64,000 bases of DNA. Origin: Cycas panzhihuaensis (Eukaryota > Cycadophyta). The stretch's first letter is position 1. Each line of letters opens with the position of its first letter. The stretch is from assembly GCA_023213395.1 (NCBI GenBank), contig CM041465.1, forward strand, positions 28,899,741-28,963,740, written 5' to 3'. Under the pieces are notes generated by a model, which did no database searches, had not been told where the DNA came from, and saw only the letters and a program-made list of their open reading frames with translations. Positions 54,575 to 64,000 of the stretch are shown in pieces. The position numbers and the translations under genes were made by a program.

Positions 54575-55963
54575 TATAATTGGAAGGTATTTAGCTTTAT
54601 TATTAGTTTCCCTAGATATAAAGAAACCTGTAGAAAGGAGGGGACTTCCTAATTGGTCATAAACCACCCAAGCAAAAGTAAACAATCATGGGTTTCCTCT
54701 ACTACCCCTATTAGTGAAGATATTTAATGCCATGGGAATGAGAGAATCTAAATTAGGAGATTGTGTGATCAATGAAGGAAGGTGTAGGAATCAACCAGTA
54801 AGGAGATGGTGGTAGAAATAGATCTCTGATTATAATAAAATAAGAAGAAGAAACCTAAGTAAGACAATTATGATCAAGGTGTCAAGTAGGGTTCAATCGT
54901 AACTGAGGACACAATGGACCCAAGCAGCTAAATCTAAAAATCATGAATGACTCATTCAAATGAACCCAACTTGTAGATAGATAGGTGGGGATGAATCCAT
55001 AATGCGACTTGCCCCGGATTACAAGAGGATGAAAATAATAAACTTACTTTTTACTTTCTTTTCTTTTTTCTTCTTTTTTTTGCTTCACTTTTTCTTTTTT
55101 CTTTCTTTTTTACTTTTTACTTCCACTTTTTATAAGAACAAGATCATAATTATCTTCTTAAGAAACTCTTCTGCTCAACACAGTAAAGATTTCTCCTTTT
55201 TAATGTAATCTTAAAAGGGAAAGAGCCAATCTTATTAAGGAATGAACCACGAGGAGCAGAAAGGAAATCAAAATCATGGTGTCTCCAAGCATAAAGGAAA
55301 AGTGATAGAATGAGTATTTGTTTCAAAGGAATAATAAAGAGAACCAAGGATAATAAAAACAATCAACAATTGGTGGTATATGACCAAAAAGAGAATCCTA
55401 AAGTTAACCAACTAGCAAGTAAAAGTGAGGTTTGAATTAACAAGGTAACAAACTAACAAATAAAAGTAAACTCTTGATGAATGCGTGAATACTCAAAGCT
55501 AACAAGGGGTGTTTCTCTTCTTAAGATGAAAATATAATAAAGGTGGATGCGTAGATCCTTTTTTGAGTGTGAGACTCAAAGGAGAACAAGATCCAAATGA
55601 TGGTAAACTCACAACCAATGTAAGTGCTAGAAAGAGCACATGACTTACAAGATTATAGGATGGATCTATTATGAAAACATGTTAGGGATCCAACCCCTAA
55701 CTTACCTTCTCTTATATTCTCTTATATCCTCTACTTCTTCTCTCTCTTATATCTTTATTTCTTCTACTTGTTCACTTTTCTTAATATCCCACACGCATAA
55801 GTAGAAGGCTGTATAGTGGTCATTAAGTACTATATATATTCATGTAATATCCCACATGCATAAGGAGGAGGTTAAGTAGTAAGCATAGAGCCATATATAT
55901 ATTTATGTAATCCTTAGAGTATGGTATCTTAAATATCATTGTTATTTGCATGTAGTTGGGGTG
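54575..55963. other. AT-rich spacer between outer element and P
   Basis: No coding signal. It has a 100-bp T/C-rich tract at about 55035-55135 and an imperfect tandem duplication of about 63 bp at 55785-55910 (units begin ATATCCCACACGCATAAG and ATATCCCACATGCATAAG). Confidence 0.6.
55785..55910 (+). repeat. Imperfect tandem repeat, about 63 bp, two units
   Basis: Both units start ATATCCCACAYGCATAAG and end near TATATATTYATGTA. Confidence 0.65.
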
Positions 55964-58652
55964 TGTTTCCCAGCTTCCAGGAATGGATACGGAATCACCA
56001 ACTCAGGTAAGTGCAGGTATGTTTCTCGCCCTATCATCGCTTTCTTTTGATGAGTGTCTGCTTGCACGTCTGCATGTGTGTGGCTTTGTAGGCGACTTTG
56101 TCTTCGTCTACACTTATTTTAGCCTTTGACGACTATAGCAGGGGCACACTCCCAGCGAGTGCGGCACCCTAGTGGCCACTCCACTTCCTGCATCTACCCC
56201 CCTCGCTCCAAGATCCACTCAGTTTGCGCCACCTCCGCCCGTGTGATGACCTGCCATTGCTTGGTTGACTTGCCACACTGTTTGAGCCCTATTTCTGCTC
56301 TTTTGGACCCGTTTGTTGGTTTGTTTACCCCCAGGTGGGTGTCTTAGCCCCCTATTGGCTTGTTTTGTCATCTACCCCCAGCCTGGGGTAGCGAACTGTT
56401 TTGCCTCTGGGTTGATCTGGCCAGATTTTCAGTCTGCTTGAATATCAGGGTACTGATTTTCTTGCGGTTTGACTATTCTAACTTATTTTTTAAAATCTGC
56501 TGTGGCAATTTTGCATTTATTACGAAATTACCACGTGGCTTATGACTTAACTCTCTCCCAGCTGCGCCCTAATCACTCGCTTTAGGGTTTGGGTTGGGTA
56601 CTTAAGGCATGATCTACTCATTTTTTAGAACCTTTGGCTCACTTTTTTTATTGCTCCTCAAGGAAACTACGATGTGCTCTACTCTTCTCTGCTGCCCTGC
56701 TGCTACCACAGGACCTGCGTCTCTCCTCCAGTGCCCAGCTCTCCTTCGGTGTGGCTAGGACATCTTCCCAGTCCCTCACACACCTTGGAGAGGGCCCCTT
56801 GGAGAGATTTGATGGATTCTTGCCGGGCGGTCTTGGCGTTCCAAGTGTAGGTGTTGTCCTTCCAACTTCATTAGTAGGGCTCCAAACCTGCTACACCACG
56901 GTTCTGGGCTGATCTCTCAGCCTCTCCTTGCCAGCCCTCAGCTGAGGCAAGCACCTTTCCTCTTCCACTCAGGTATTTATTGATTTGAGTTGTTTCTCTT
57001 GTGTTGTTGATGCCCTATCTTGCTTGTTTCTTGCTTGTCTTTGTGAGGGTTGTTTTCCTCTTTACATTGGGTTGTTCTACCTCTGTTATAGTGCCTCTTA
57101 CCTGCGTTTGTTGCTCAAGGCAGCGGTATTGAGGGTTGACATAGGGTTTGGGAAGGAGCTGGGTGGATTCCGCACCACCTTCCACACTCCTTAAGTGGCT
57201 TTAAGCCCTCCAAATCCTCTGTCTTGCCTCGTGCTGTCCTTGGCACTCAAACAGGGGTTCGTTGGCCCTCTCTTAGCCACTGAAATCAGTGCTTTCACAC
57301 ATTGAAGTGCTGGTTTGAGGGCTTAGGCTTAGGTATGGGCAACTTACATAAGTCCCGACCGCTTGTCCCTGTGTAACTCTTTCCCCGACAACTCGGTTTG
57401 CTTTCCATAGCACCCCGGTTTGCCGTAGGTCTTCTTTGGCTCCTTGCAACTCCCTTGCTACTATTTTCATCCATCTTTCTTAGCCTTGCTCTTGCTACCT
57501 TGTGGCTTTTGAGGGAGGTTAGGGTTTTCTTTGTGGGAGGTGGGCCACTCTGAGGCTTACCGGTTACTTCCCTTTAGCTTTGGTTGCCTTCTTTTACATA
57601 CTATCATCGTTGTGTTGATGCTAACATATATGTGTTTAAGTTTATATTTGTATCACATAGACATGTATTGTTAGGATCTCGTCATTGCATGTTAGTACCC
57701 TTTCTCTGGAAAGGGGGAGGTTTTCGTTACTTGCAGGTGCTTGGAGAGTGCAAAAGGTATTTTCTACTCGTTCCGTTGCTAGTAAGTGCTCTTACGCATG
57801 TTGTACTTTCATGCTTCCTTAGTCGCTAGTATTTGGTTCTTTTCTTCCTTGGTATTGTACTTTAGTATTTTTCTGGGGAAGGTAAGGTAGCCCCTCTTTC
57901 CAATCCACCGCGACGCTCTGCATCCGATGCACCTCGTGGAGTAGTTTGGTGTCCCTCGGGAGGGCCTTCGTCACGCACACCTCCGGTCCAGGTGCATGCC
58001 TCACTCCACCCTACTACTCTTTCCTTTTGAATTCCTTTTTAGTAATTAACTCATTGGAGATCAAAAGGGAAACATAACTTTGCTTTCGGTTTATGCTTTA
58101 TTTGTTTTATTGCATGCATCTCTGCTACCCATAGGAAAAGGTCATAGGAACTGCTCCTTTTCACCTTTCCTCTCTTTCTTAACCATGCGAGCTTCTTATC
58201 CTCTGTATTACTCGTATGCCCAGTTAGTTTGCTTAGGCATACTTTGATCCATCTTCTCGGATCATCCCTCTTGCTTTCATTTGGTTCTCCGCTTCGCCGG
58301 ATAACCAAAGCGACCCCATCTATAGGCCAGTCGCTTGCATATTCTTCTTCGTTTCCCATTGCTTTAGGGAAACCCCTGAAGGCTCCTCCCCTTTCCCTTC
58401 CGGCCACCCAAGGGTGGTAGGATCCGTCCCTTAAGTCAACCCAGGCTAACCCTACGCCTCTTCACCCTTTGTTCGAAGTGGTGGAGGATCACCCTTTGGT
58501 AGCCACATTCCATTGCAGTCCGAACTCGTGCTCGGTGCGCAGGGGCACCCTGCGTGGTAATTACCCTACTTATAGGTCTCTTTCTCAATCACATTATCAT
58601 CCGCTCTTACCACACCTATTTAGTTAGGTAGATATCCCGTAGGCACGCGCCA
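55964..58652 (+). repeat. Element P 5' LTR (about 2,689 bp)
   Basis: Starts TGTTTCCCAGCTTCCAGG, ends CACGCGCCA. All landmarks of the other Tat-like LTRs are present in the same order: AATGGATACGGAATCACC, the CGACTATAG block, CCACGTGGC at 56531, TTTAGGGTTT at 56581 and GGAGCTGGGTGGATTCCG near 57162. Confidence 0.85.
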
Positions 58653-58653
58653 C

Positions 58654-58672
58654 TGGTGACCATATTGGGGAC
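58654..58672 (+). other. Element P PBS-like site
   Basis: TGGTGACCATATTGGGGAC starts one base after the LTR end. It is the best preserved of the three family PBS sequences. Confidence 0.6.
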
Positions 58673-58825
58673 TGCTAGTAAGGGAGCTAGTTTCTGCTCT
58701 CTTCCGTTGGTTTCACTACCTTTCTGTGATCCTTTTACACCTATCTCGATCTCTACGTTGGGTAGCCCCTAACGCATGTGCCTTACCGCCCTCTCTTTTT
58801 CCCTAACGCTGTTGGTTGATCTTGC

Positions 58826-61320
58826 ATGTGACGCTTCTCTCATCGCTTTCGCGGTCTACCTCCATTGTTAGAAGACCCCGAGTATCGCCCTCTTCCTTTG
58901 TCAGATTCTGATCTGACTATGGAGGGATACTCTTCTGATTGGGCCTACCACACTTCAACCTTAGAAACCCATGCTTTTCCTTCCTCTATTCCCAGGTCCA
59001 CCCAAGAGGGTGATGAACCCCTTTACTACCCAAGTGACCAACATCTCTCACTCGATGTCCATACCTCTACCCATGTTGTAGAAGGATTCGCTCCTCTTGA
59101 GACTTGCCATATGATCAGTGACTCTTATGAGGATCATCCCGAGGGACCTACCTTGTTCGAGGTCCCAATTACCTCTTACGAGTATGTAGGAACCCCTCCT
59201 ATTGACGTAGTTGAAGCTCTCAACGAGTGTCGCTGTGTAGCATGCTTCCAACCACATCCTGGATGGCTTGAGGGTGCTCTTCGTGGAGGAGCCTCTTCTT
59301 CTTTCGCTTCTCCCCCGCATGCCTCATCTACTCTTCCGTTGACAATGAATCCCTTTGTGCCTACGCATGTGTCCTGCTCCTTTCCTATTCCTGTAGTGGG
59401 GGCACGTATTGCGCCTTCCATTCCTCATCAAGGTCCTAGTGTTTCAGGATCTCCCTATGGTGTGTCTTTCCCTCAATTGAAGGTTAGCATACCCGTCCCT
59501 AACCAAACCAATGTGCCATCCCCTAATGTGGCGCATACCATTCCTAGTAGGCCTGTCTGTCCTACTAGCCTTTCGACTACTAGTCATGTGGGACTCGCTC
59601 CCACACACTCTTAAAACTAACACGTTGGTGCTTCCTTTTACGTTCCCCTAGGGTACACTTCTCAACCTTGGGGGCAGGGTAGAGGAAGTCGTCTCCCAGT
59701 TTATGGGGTGGATCCGCTACACCCATATGGGGTCACCCCACCTATGGGTGGCCTATATGGGAAAAACTTGGTTCCACATCTGTCTTGTCTGTCGTCCAAC
59801 GCAATTCCATTTGTTGTGCCTTCACAAGGGAACCCGACTCCCTTCTAAGGCACCTACCTCGATGCCTCTTCTTAGCAGGGGGCGTTTCCTCAAGGAGGAA
59901 TGGGTGTTCCACCCCCATTCGCTCCTTGTTCATTACCTACTATGACATTCGTTGACCCTACGGTCTAGGAAAGGGCACGCCCCTTCATGGACTTTAGGTC
60001 AACACCTCTATCCATTGAGGCGTTAAGAACCAATCTGCTGCCTCATCCCCCTGAAGTTCCTAGATTCGACGGAACTTCGTCGCAAGACCCGATGGAGCAT
60101 GTGTGTAGTTTTTCTATGGCATGCATTGATTAATGGGCTTACGACCACATTTTAATGAAATTATTCCCGCGATCCTTACAGGGTGACGCCCTCAAGTGGT
60201 TTTATCGTCTCCTTGCCCATTCTATCCATTCATTCCAGCAATTGGTGGATGAGTTCATCAACTATTTTAATGTAGCCTGTCCATTCGAGAGCGGAATGAA
60301 ATCACTTCTTTCGCTCAAACAAGGTCACGACGAAATGAATCGTGACTTTGTGCGGTGATTTCACGACTTGCTTCACTCCACTAAGGCAACATTACCGAAG
60401 GAGTTGAAGTGAGACCTTTTCGTCAATGCACTTCGTCCCAAAGTTCATGTGGAAGTCCTCAAGATGGGGGCGACCACATGCGACTCCGCAATCGCCAAGT
60501 GTCTGGCGTTGGAGGCTATTGAGATCAGGCGGTCTCGAGAAACCTCTTAAGCCCTCACGGTCTTGGTGAGGCACCACCCCCAACTAAGGATACCAAACCT
60601 TCACAACCTACCCGGTCTTCCTCTCATCCGACTAAGAGGACTTTAGACCCTCTCACATCAGCCATACGCTCGTTCGAGCGTATGATGAAGGAACTCAAGC
60701 TTCAAGCTCCTTCATCCCCTACATCCAACAAACAACTCAAGCTCCTCTCCCTAGGAATGGAAACGCCCAGTCCTCTCAAGCGAGAAGGTCAGACCCTCCA
60801 CTTGAGAAGAAGTGGTGCTCCATTCATGGGGAGTGCTTTCATGATGATTCGCGTTGTAGGGCCCAGCATCCTAAGGATGCCCCTCGACGTGACTCTTCCC
60901 CCAAACGGGTCTCAAGGCCTAATTTGGACCAACCAGTTCACAAGGATCCATTCCCTAAGCATGGGGAACATGATCGCAACACCCAAACCAAGAGCAACCG
61001 AAACCGAGGAAGATCGCCCGATCCCCGTCCTTCCCGCGACAAAGGGAAGGGTGCCCAGAACTCATCTTCCTCCTCTCGTTCTCCTAGCCATCGTACCCCG
61101 TCACCTTCGCGACCCCAGAACAAAGTGAGGAAGGTGATCCAGTTGCTTGAAGCAACTCCTACTTACGCTCTTACGTGATCTCAAGCCGCCAAGGAAGCAG
61201 CAGGGGCTTCTTGTTCTTCTGCTCCCTCTGACCCTCTTCCAGAGAACCTTCCTCTGGAAATACCTCTCTTTCCCAAGGCTATTCCTGTACGCCCAGGTCA
61301 TTACAATTTCTGAAGGGCAC
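58826..61320 (+). pseudogene. gag: Element P gag
   Basis: ATG at 58826 is placed by alignment with the outer gag. Its second codon is already TGA (CGA in relatives). It is open from 58865 to 59614 (LEDPEYRPLPLSDSDLTMEG onwards), has stops and shifts to about 60150, then 60155-60358 reads MKLFPRSLQGDALKWFYRL and LVDEFINYFNVACPFESG. It ends in TGA, also found in the outer copy. LKMGATTCDSAIAKCLALEA follows near 60455. The C-terminal basic part occurs in two frames (60682-61128, 60924-61178). Q in RSLQGDAL shows the outer TAG was CAG. Decayed. Confidence 0.82.
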
Positions 61321-61358
61321 TTACCCAGCCTACTGCAAAGGGTAATCCCTTCTCCATC

Positions 61359-62400
61359 GTGGACGAGCTTCATACTGTCGCTGCAGGAATGTCCTTGATG
61401 GACGTTTTGAGGAGTTGTCCCGGCGGAGCCCTCCTCCTGGAAGCTTTAGGATCGAGTGATGCACCTGTCCATGCTTTGGGTGTCACCCAAGGTTGTGGAC
61501 CCGTTATCTCGTTTGATCCTAAGGATCTTCCTCCTGCCGGTGAAAGGGAACGTCAGTGGAACTTCCCATTCACTATCACTATCGATACACCCGATTATAC
61601 CCTTCAAAGGACTATTGTCGACAATGGTTCTTTCGTCAATGCCATGCCCTTGCGTGTCATGCAAGAACTCGGTATCTCTGCCTTGGAACCTATTCCCTGG
61701 CGATGCCAAGGTTATGACGGTAGCGAGAAGACCCCTTTGGGATCTGTCACGATTTCGCTCACCCTTAAGGACAAGACTGTTCTTGCTGACGCTGTAGTCC
61801 TTGACGTTGACGTTGACTACAACCTCCTTCTAGGTCATCCATGGCTCGACCAAATGGGAGCCGTGTACTCGAATCTTTGGGGACAACTTAAATTCGTCCA
61901 TGACAGACAGATGAGAGTGATTCCCCGCGAATGCCCATTCACCAAACAAACTCGTTCCACCAGTTCGGCAAACCAAGGTCCTTCCACGCATGCCTCGGCT
62001 TGCTCTATTGGTATACCTAACCCATCCGAAGAAGATCCCACATCTTCTTCCCCTAGTCTCACGCGGTTCGCCCCTATTGGCGTTGGGAGTTATGGGTACC
62101 TTGCTTCGTTTAGTGATGACGAGTCACTCGATGAAGACAAGGATTGCTTTCACCTTGTCTCTTTCCTCCGCGCCAGTAGATCGCACCCGTTTCATTCTAG
62201 ATCTCCGTCTAGAATCTCTCTCATTTGTGAGGCTAGTTATTCATGCATGTCACACGTCACCGCTTGTGTTGACCCACCCGTCGTCAGTTCTTCTTCTTCA
62301 TTACCCCCCGTAGGTAATGGCTTTGAAGAATTACCTTTCGCTCCTTCCGAGGAGCCTCTTCTTGGCTTTCCTTTATAATCCCACGAGGAAGTTGAGCAAC
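61359..62400 (+). pseudogene. pol: Element P protease region (best preserved)
   Basis: Open for 339 codons (61359-62378). It reads MDELHTVAAGMSLMDVLRSC, FPFTITIDTPDYTLQRTIVD and then NGSFVNAMPLRVMQELGISA, where VDNGS sits at the retropepsin active-site position (usually D-[ST]-G). It continues with YNLLLGHPWLDQMGAVYS and HDRQMRVIPRECPF, then a serine-rich linker. Of the three family members this copy has the longest intact protease frame. It would process Gag-Pol. The TAA at 62376 separates it from RT, and the upstream gag is broken, so the frame is probably a chance survivor. Confidence 0.82.
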
Positions 62401-62474
62401 CCGATGACCATCACGGTCCCATTGCTCTTACTCCCTCCAGTGCCTCCTTTACTCGAAGTAAGGTCATCCATGGG

Positions 62475-63149
62475 GTGGATTACTTCGAGGATGACGAAGC
62501 CATGCTTGAGCATCTAGTGGGTTTTGCGCCCAACTTGCCTTCTGGTCACCACAGTCTTGGTCACCAGAAGATCCTCGCGATCGAATCCACACTTGCTAAT
62601 CCGATCCCATCTCCTATTCCTCCTCCTCCTGTTGACCTTGCCCATCTCCACTTCGAGGAGGGCAATGCCATGTGCATGGGGGCGACCCAAGACATAATCT
62701 TGGCCCCAGGTAAGGTCATTAAGGTCAGGTTGGAATGTTCCCCTAATGAGATAAGGGAGTACTCCCTTCTGTTCCAAGAGTTCCAAGACATGTTTGCATG
62801 GGATTATGCTGACATGAAGGGAATCGACCCTTCCATTGTCACTCATAACCTTACCACCATTCCTGGCGCCCGCCCTGTGTGCCAGAAGTAGCGTCCCCTT
62901 CACCCGAAGCTCTCTGCCGCCGTCAAGATGGAGGTTGAGAAGCTCCTGGACGCTGGGCTTATCACTTCCATTGACTACCCTAAGTGGGTCTCCAACATTG
63001 TCCTCGTTGCTAAAATGAATGGGGCAATCCGTATATGTGTCAATTTTCATGACATCAATAATGCTTGTCCCAAGGATAATTTCCCGTTACCCTTCCTCGA
63101 TCAAATTATTGATCGCACTGCTAGATTTGAAGTTATTGCTCTGAAATGA
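62475..63149 (+). pseudogene. pol: Element P RT, N-terminal third only
   Basis: 62475-62891 reads DYFEDDEAMLEHLVG, then MCMGATQDIILAPGKVIKVR, FQEFQDMFAWDYADMKGIDP, and a TAG at 62889 (CAG in ancestors). 62928-63149 goes on with KLLDAGLITSIDYPKWVSNI, IRICVNFHDINNACPKDNFP and LPFLDQIIDRTARFEVIAL. RT stops before the catalytic F/Y-x-DD and joins the 3' spacer at GCTCTGAAATGAGCC, where GCTCT is also present at the matching place in the outer spacer, so a short shared sequence probably guided the deletion. RNase H and integrase are missing. Confidence 0.85.
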
Positions 63150-63700
63150 GCCTAAACTGCCATCTTAGGTTGTTCCCATTCTTCCCAACCACAGGTAGAA
63201 TGGCAATTTAAGATGGATCCTTCTTCTTCTTTCCGGTTCCTTCCACAGAACCCGCGTTTCCGTACCCTCTCAGAAACTTTTATCTTCTTGCTTGGGCATT
63301 CCCCAATCAGGAAGACGCTTGGGAGCATCGTCGCTCCTCTTTCTTGTCTGTCGTTTCCTTCGCATATTCCGCTATGCTCTTAGTAGGCGTGTATGCCGCT
63401 CATCCTCTAACCTCACACCTCTCTCGTCTTCACTCACGGCAGCGTGTGTGTGCTCTGATGAACATATAGCCATACATGGAAGGAAACATGTGCATCATAC
63501 AACAAAATATTCATAACATAAAATATCTACAGCATAACATTTACAACCAACAAAATAAACATACATGTCATCCACACATGATACATCATACACAGCATCT
63601 CATATCCAAATGAGGTTCCAATTACCCCGTATATATGTACATCCAAAAATCATGTCACATCATACATCTGGGAAGCTGGTGTCCTTGCAGGGGGGTACAA
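63150..63700 (+). other. Element P 3' spacer
   Basis: Homologous to 46927-47518 read on the other strand: GAGCCTAAACTGCCATCTTAGG, ACCACAGGTAGAATGG, the TGGAAGGAAACATGTGC block and AT-rich ATAACAT repeats. Confidence 0.75.
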
Positions 63701-64000
63701 TCATATGGTCATATATATGACCCCCTGGAGGCCCGTGCTTTCCCTTGTAAAAATCATATATACATATCCTACTCTACTGTTGCCCCGCTCCTGGGGTATC
63801 ATCTCCTGGTCTCTGTGATCCCTCTCCTGGGGACCACATGCCTCTGAGGCTCCTCCACAGGCCTTCAGTGCCGCCTCGCTCTCCTCGTCTCATGGTCGTC
63901 GCCACTGTGTGGGTATATGTCATGCTCCGGCTCGACCTCGACACCATCTGCGCTACCAGCTGATCGTATCGGGCCTGGATACGATCCCTCTCTCCTCGGA
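63700..64000 (-). pseudogene. Element P antisense gene, C-terminal end (continues right)
   Basis: Minus strand from 64000 reads RRERDRIQARYDQLVAQMVS, then a charged arginine- and glycine-rich tail ending near the CACGGGCCTCCAGGGGGTCA block also found at 46890 and 39140. It matches the plus-strand tail at 46541-46926 of the outer element, so all three family members have or had the antisense gene. The start pattern looks like a coiled coil. The body of the gene lies outside the window. Confidence 0.5.

Larger units (their letters stand above)
55964..64000 (+). mobile_element. Tat-like element P, plus strand, continuing beyond the window
   Basis: 5' LTR 55964-58652, PBS-like site, gag from 58826, protease region, RT to its first third (63149), then a junction directly into the 3' spacer, and at the end an antisense gene C-terminus (63700-64000). 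The family is the same as the outer and inner elements, in opposite orientation. The pol deletion is different: RT goes further here than in the other two. The 3' LTR and target duplication lie outside. Confidence 0.87.

Noticed and set aside
55002-55208. Frame rich in F and L near the T/C tract
   Set aside because: It is a translation of the polypyrimidine tract and not a credible membrane protein.

Overview
This window looks like gene-free nuclear DNA from a plant with a large, repeat-rich genome. Every coding trace I can recognise belongs to an LTR retrotransposon: Ty1/copia, Ty3/gypsy of chromovirus type, and Ty3/gypsy of Tat type with LTRs of about 2.5 kb. I found no host gene, rRNA gene, credible tRNA gene or CRISPR array. 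Seed plant is an inference from the element families; the species cannot be told from this sequence. || Layout. Bases 1-528 are the 3' end and 3' LTR of a copia-like element (X) whose body lies left of the window. X sits in an old minus-strand copia element (A, 529-11425). A is also split by a complete but dead chromovirus-like gypsy element (G1, 1476-8699, LTRs about 1,066 bp). 11426-14163 is AT-rich debris. 14164-17250 is a truncated plus-strand relative of A (B). 17329-17640 is a 312-bp candidate TRIM with 81-bp terminal repeats. 17721-25302 is a copia element (E3) with 299-bp LTRs, full domain order and many stops. 25303-29519 holds degenerate tandem repeats and otherwise anonymous AT-rich DNA. 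|| 29525-54569 is the main structure: a 25-kb minus-strand Tat-like element (outer) flanked by the 5-bp duplication GTTCC. A second member of the same family (inner, 35635-46540) is inserted inside it and flanked by ACAGT. The outer element carries, in its own 5'-3' order, LTR, gag, a protease region, the first part of RT fused to the last part of integrase, a spacer, an antisense gene resembling plant mobile domain (PMD) proteins with candidate TATA box and introns, an extra RNase H domain in sense, and the 3' LTR. The inner insertion cuts the end of the antisense gene. || 54575-55963 is AT-rich spacer. 55964 to the window end is a third, plus-strand member of the Tat-like family (P) with a different pol deletion; its 3' LTR is beyond the window. 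|| None of the elements has an intact RT, RNase H and integrase, so none looks autonomous. The Tat-like copies would need enzymes supplied by a full-length relative. The AT-rich elements carry many stops of the CAA/CAG-to-TAA/TAG and TGG-to-TGA kind, as expected of long-methylated, silenced DNA. The Tat-like block is GC-richer and seems younger. Domain calls were made by eye from translated motifs, and boundaries marked approximate could move by tens of bases.
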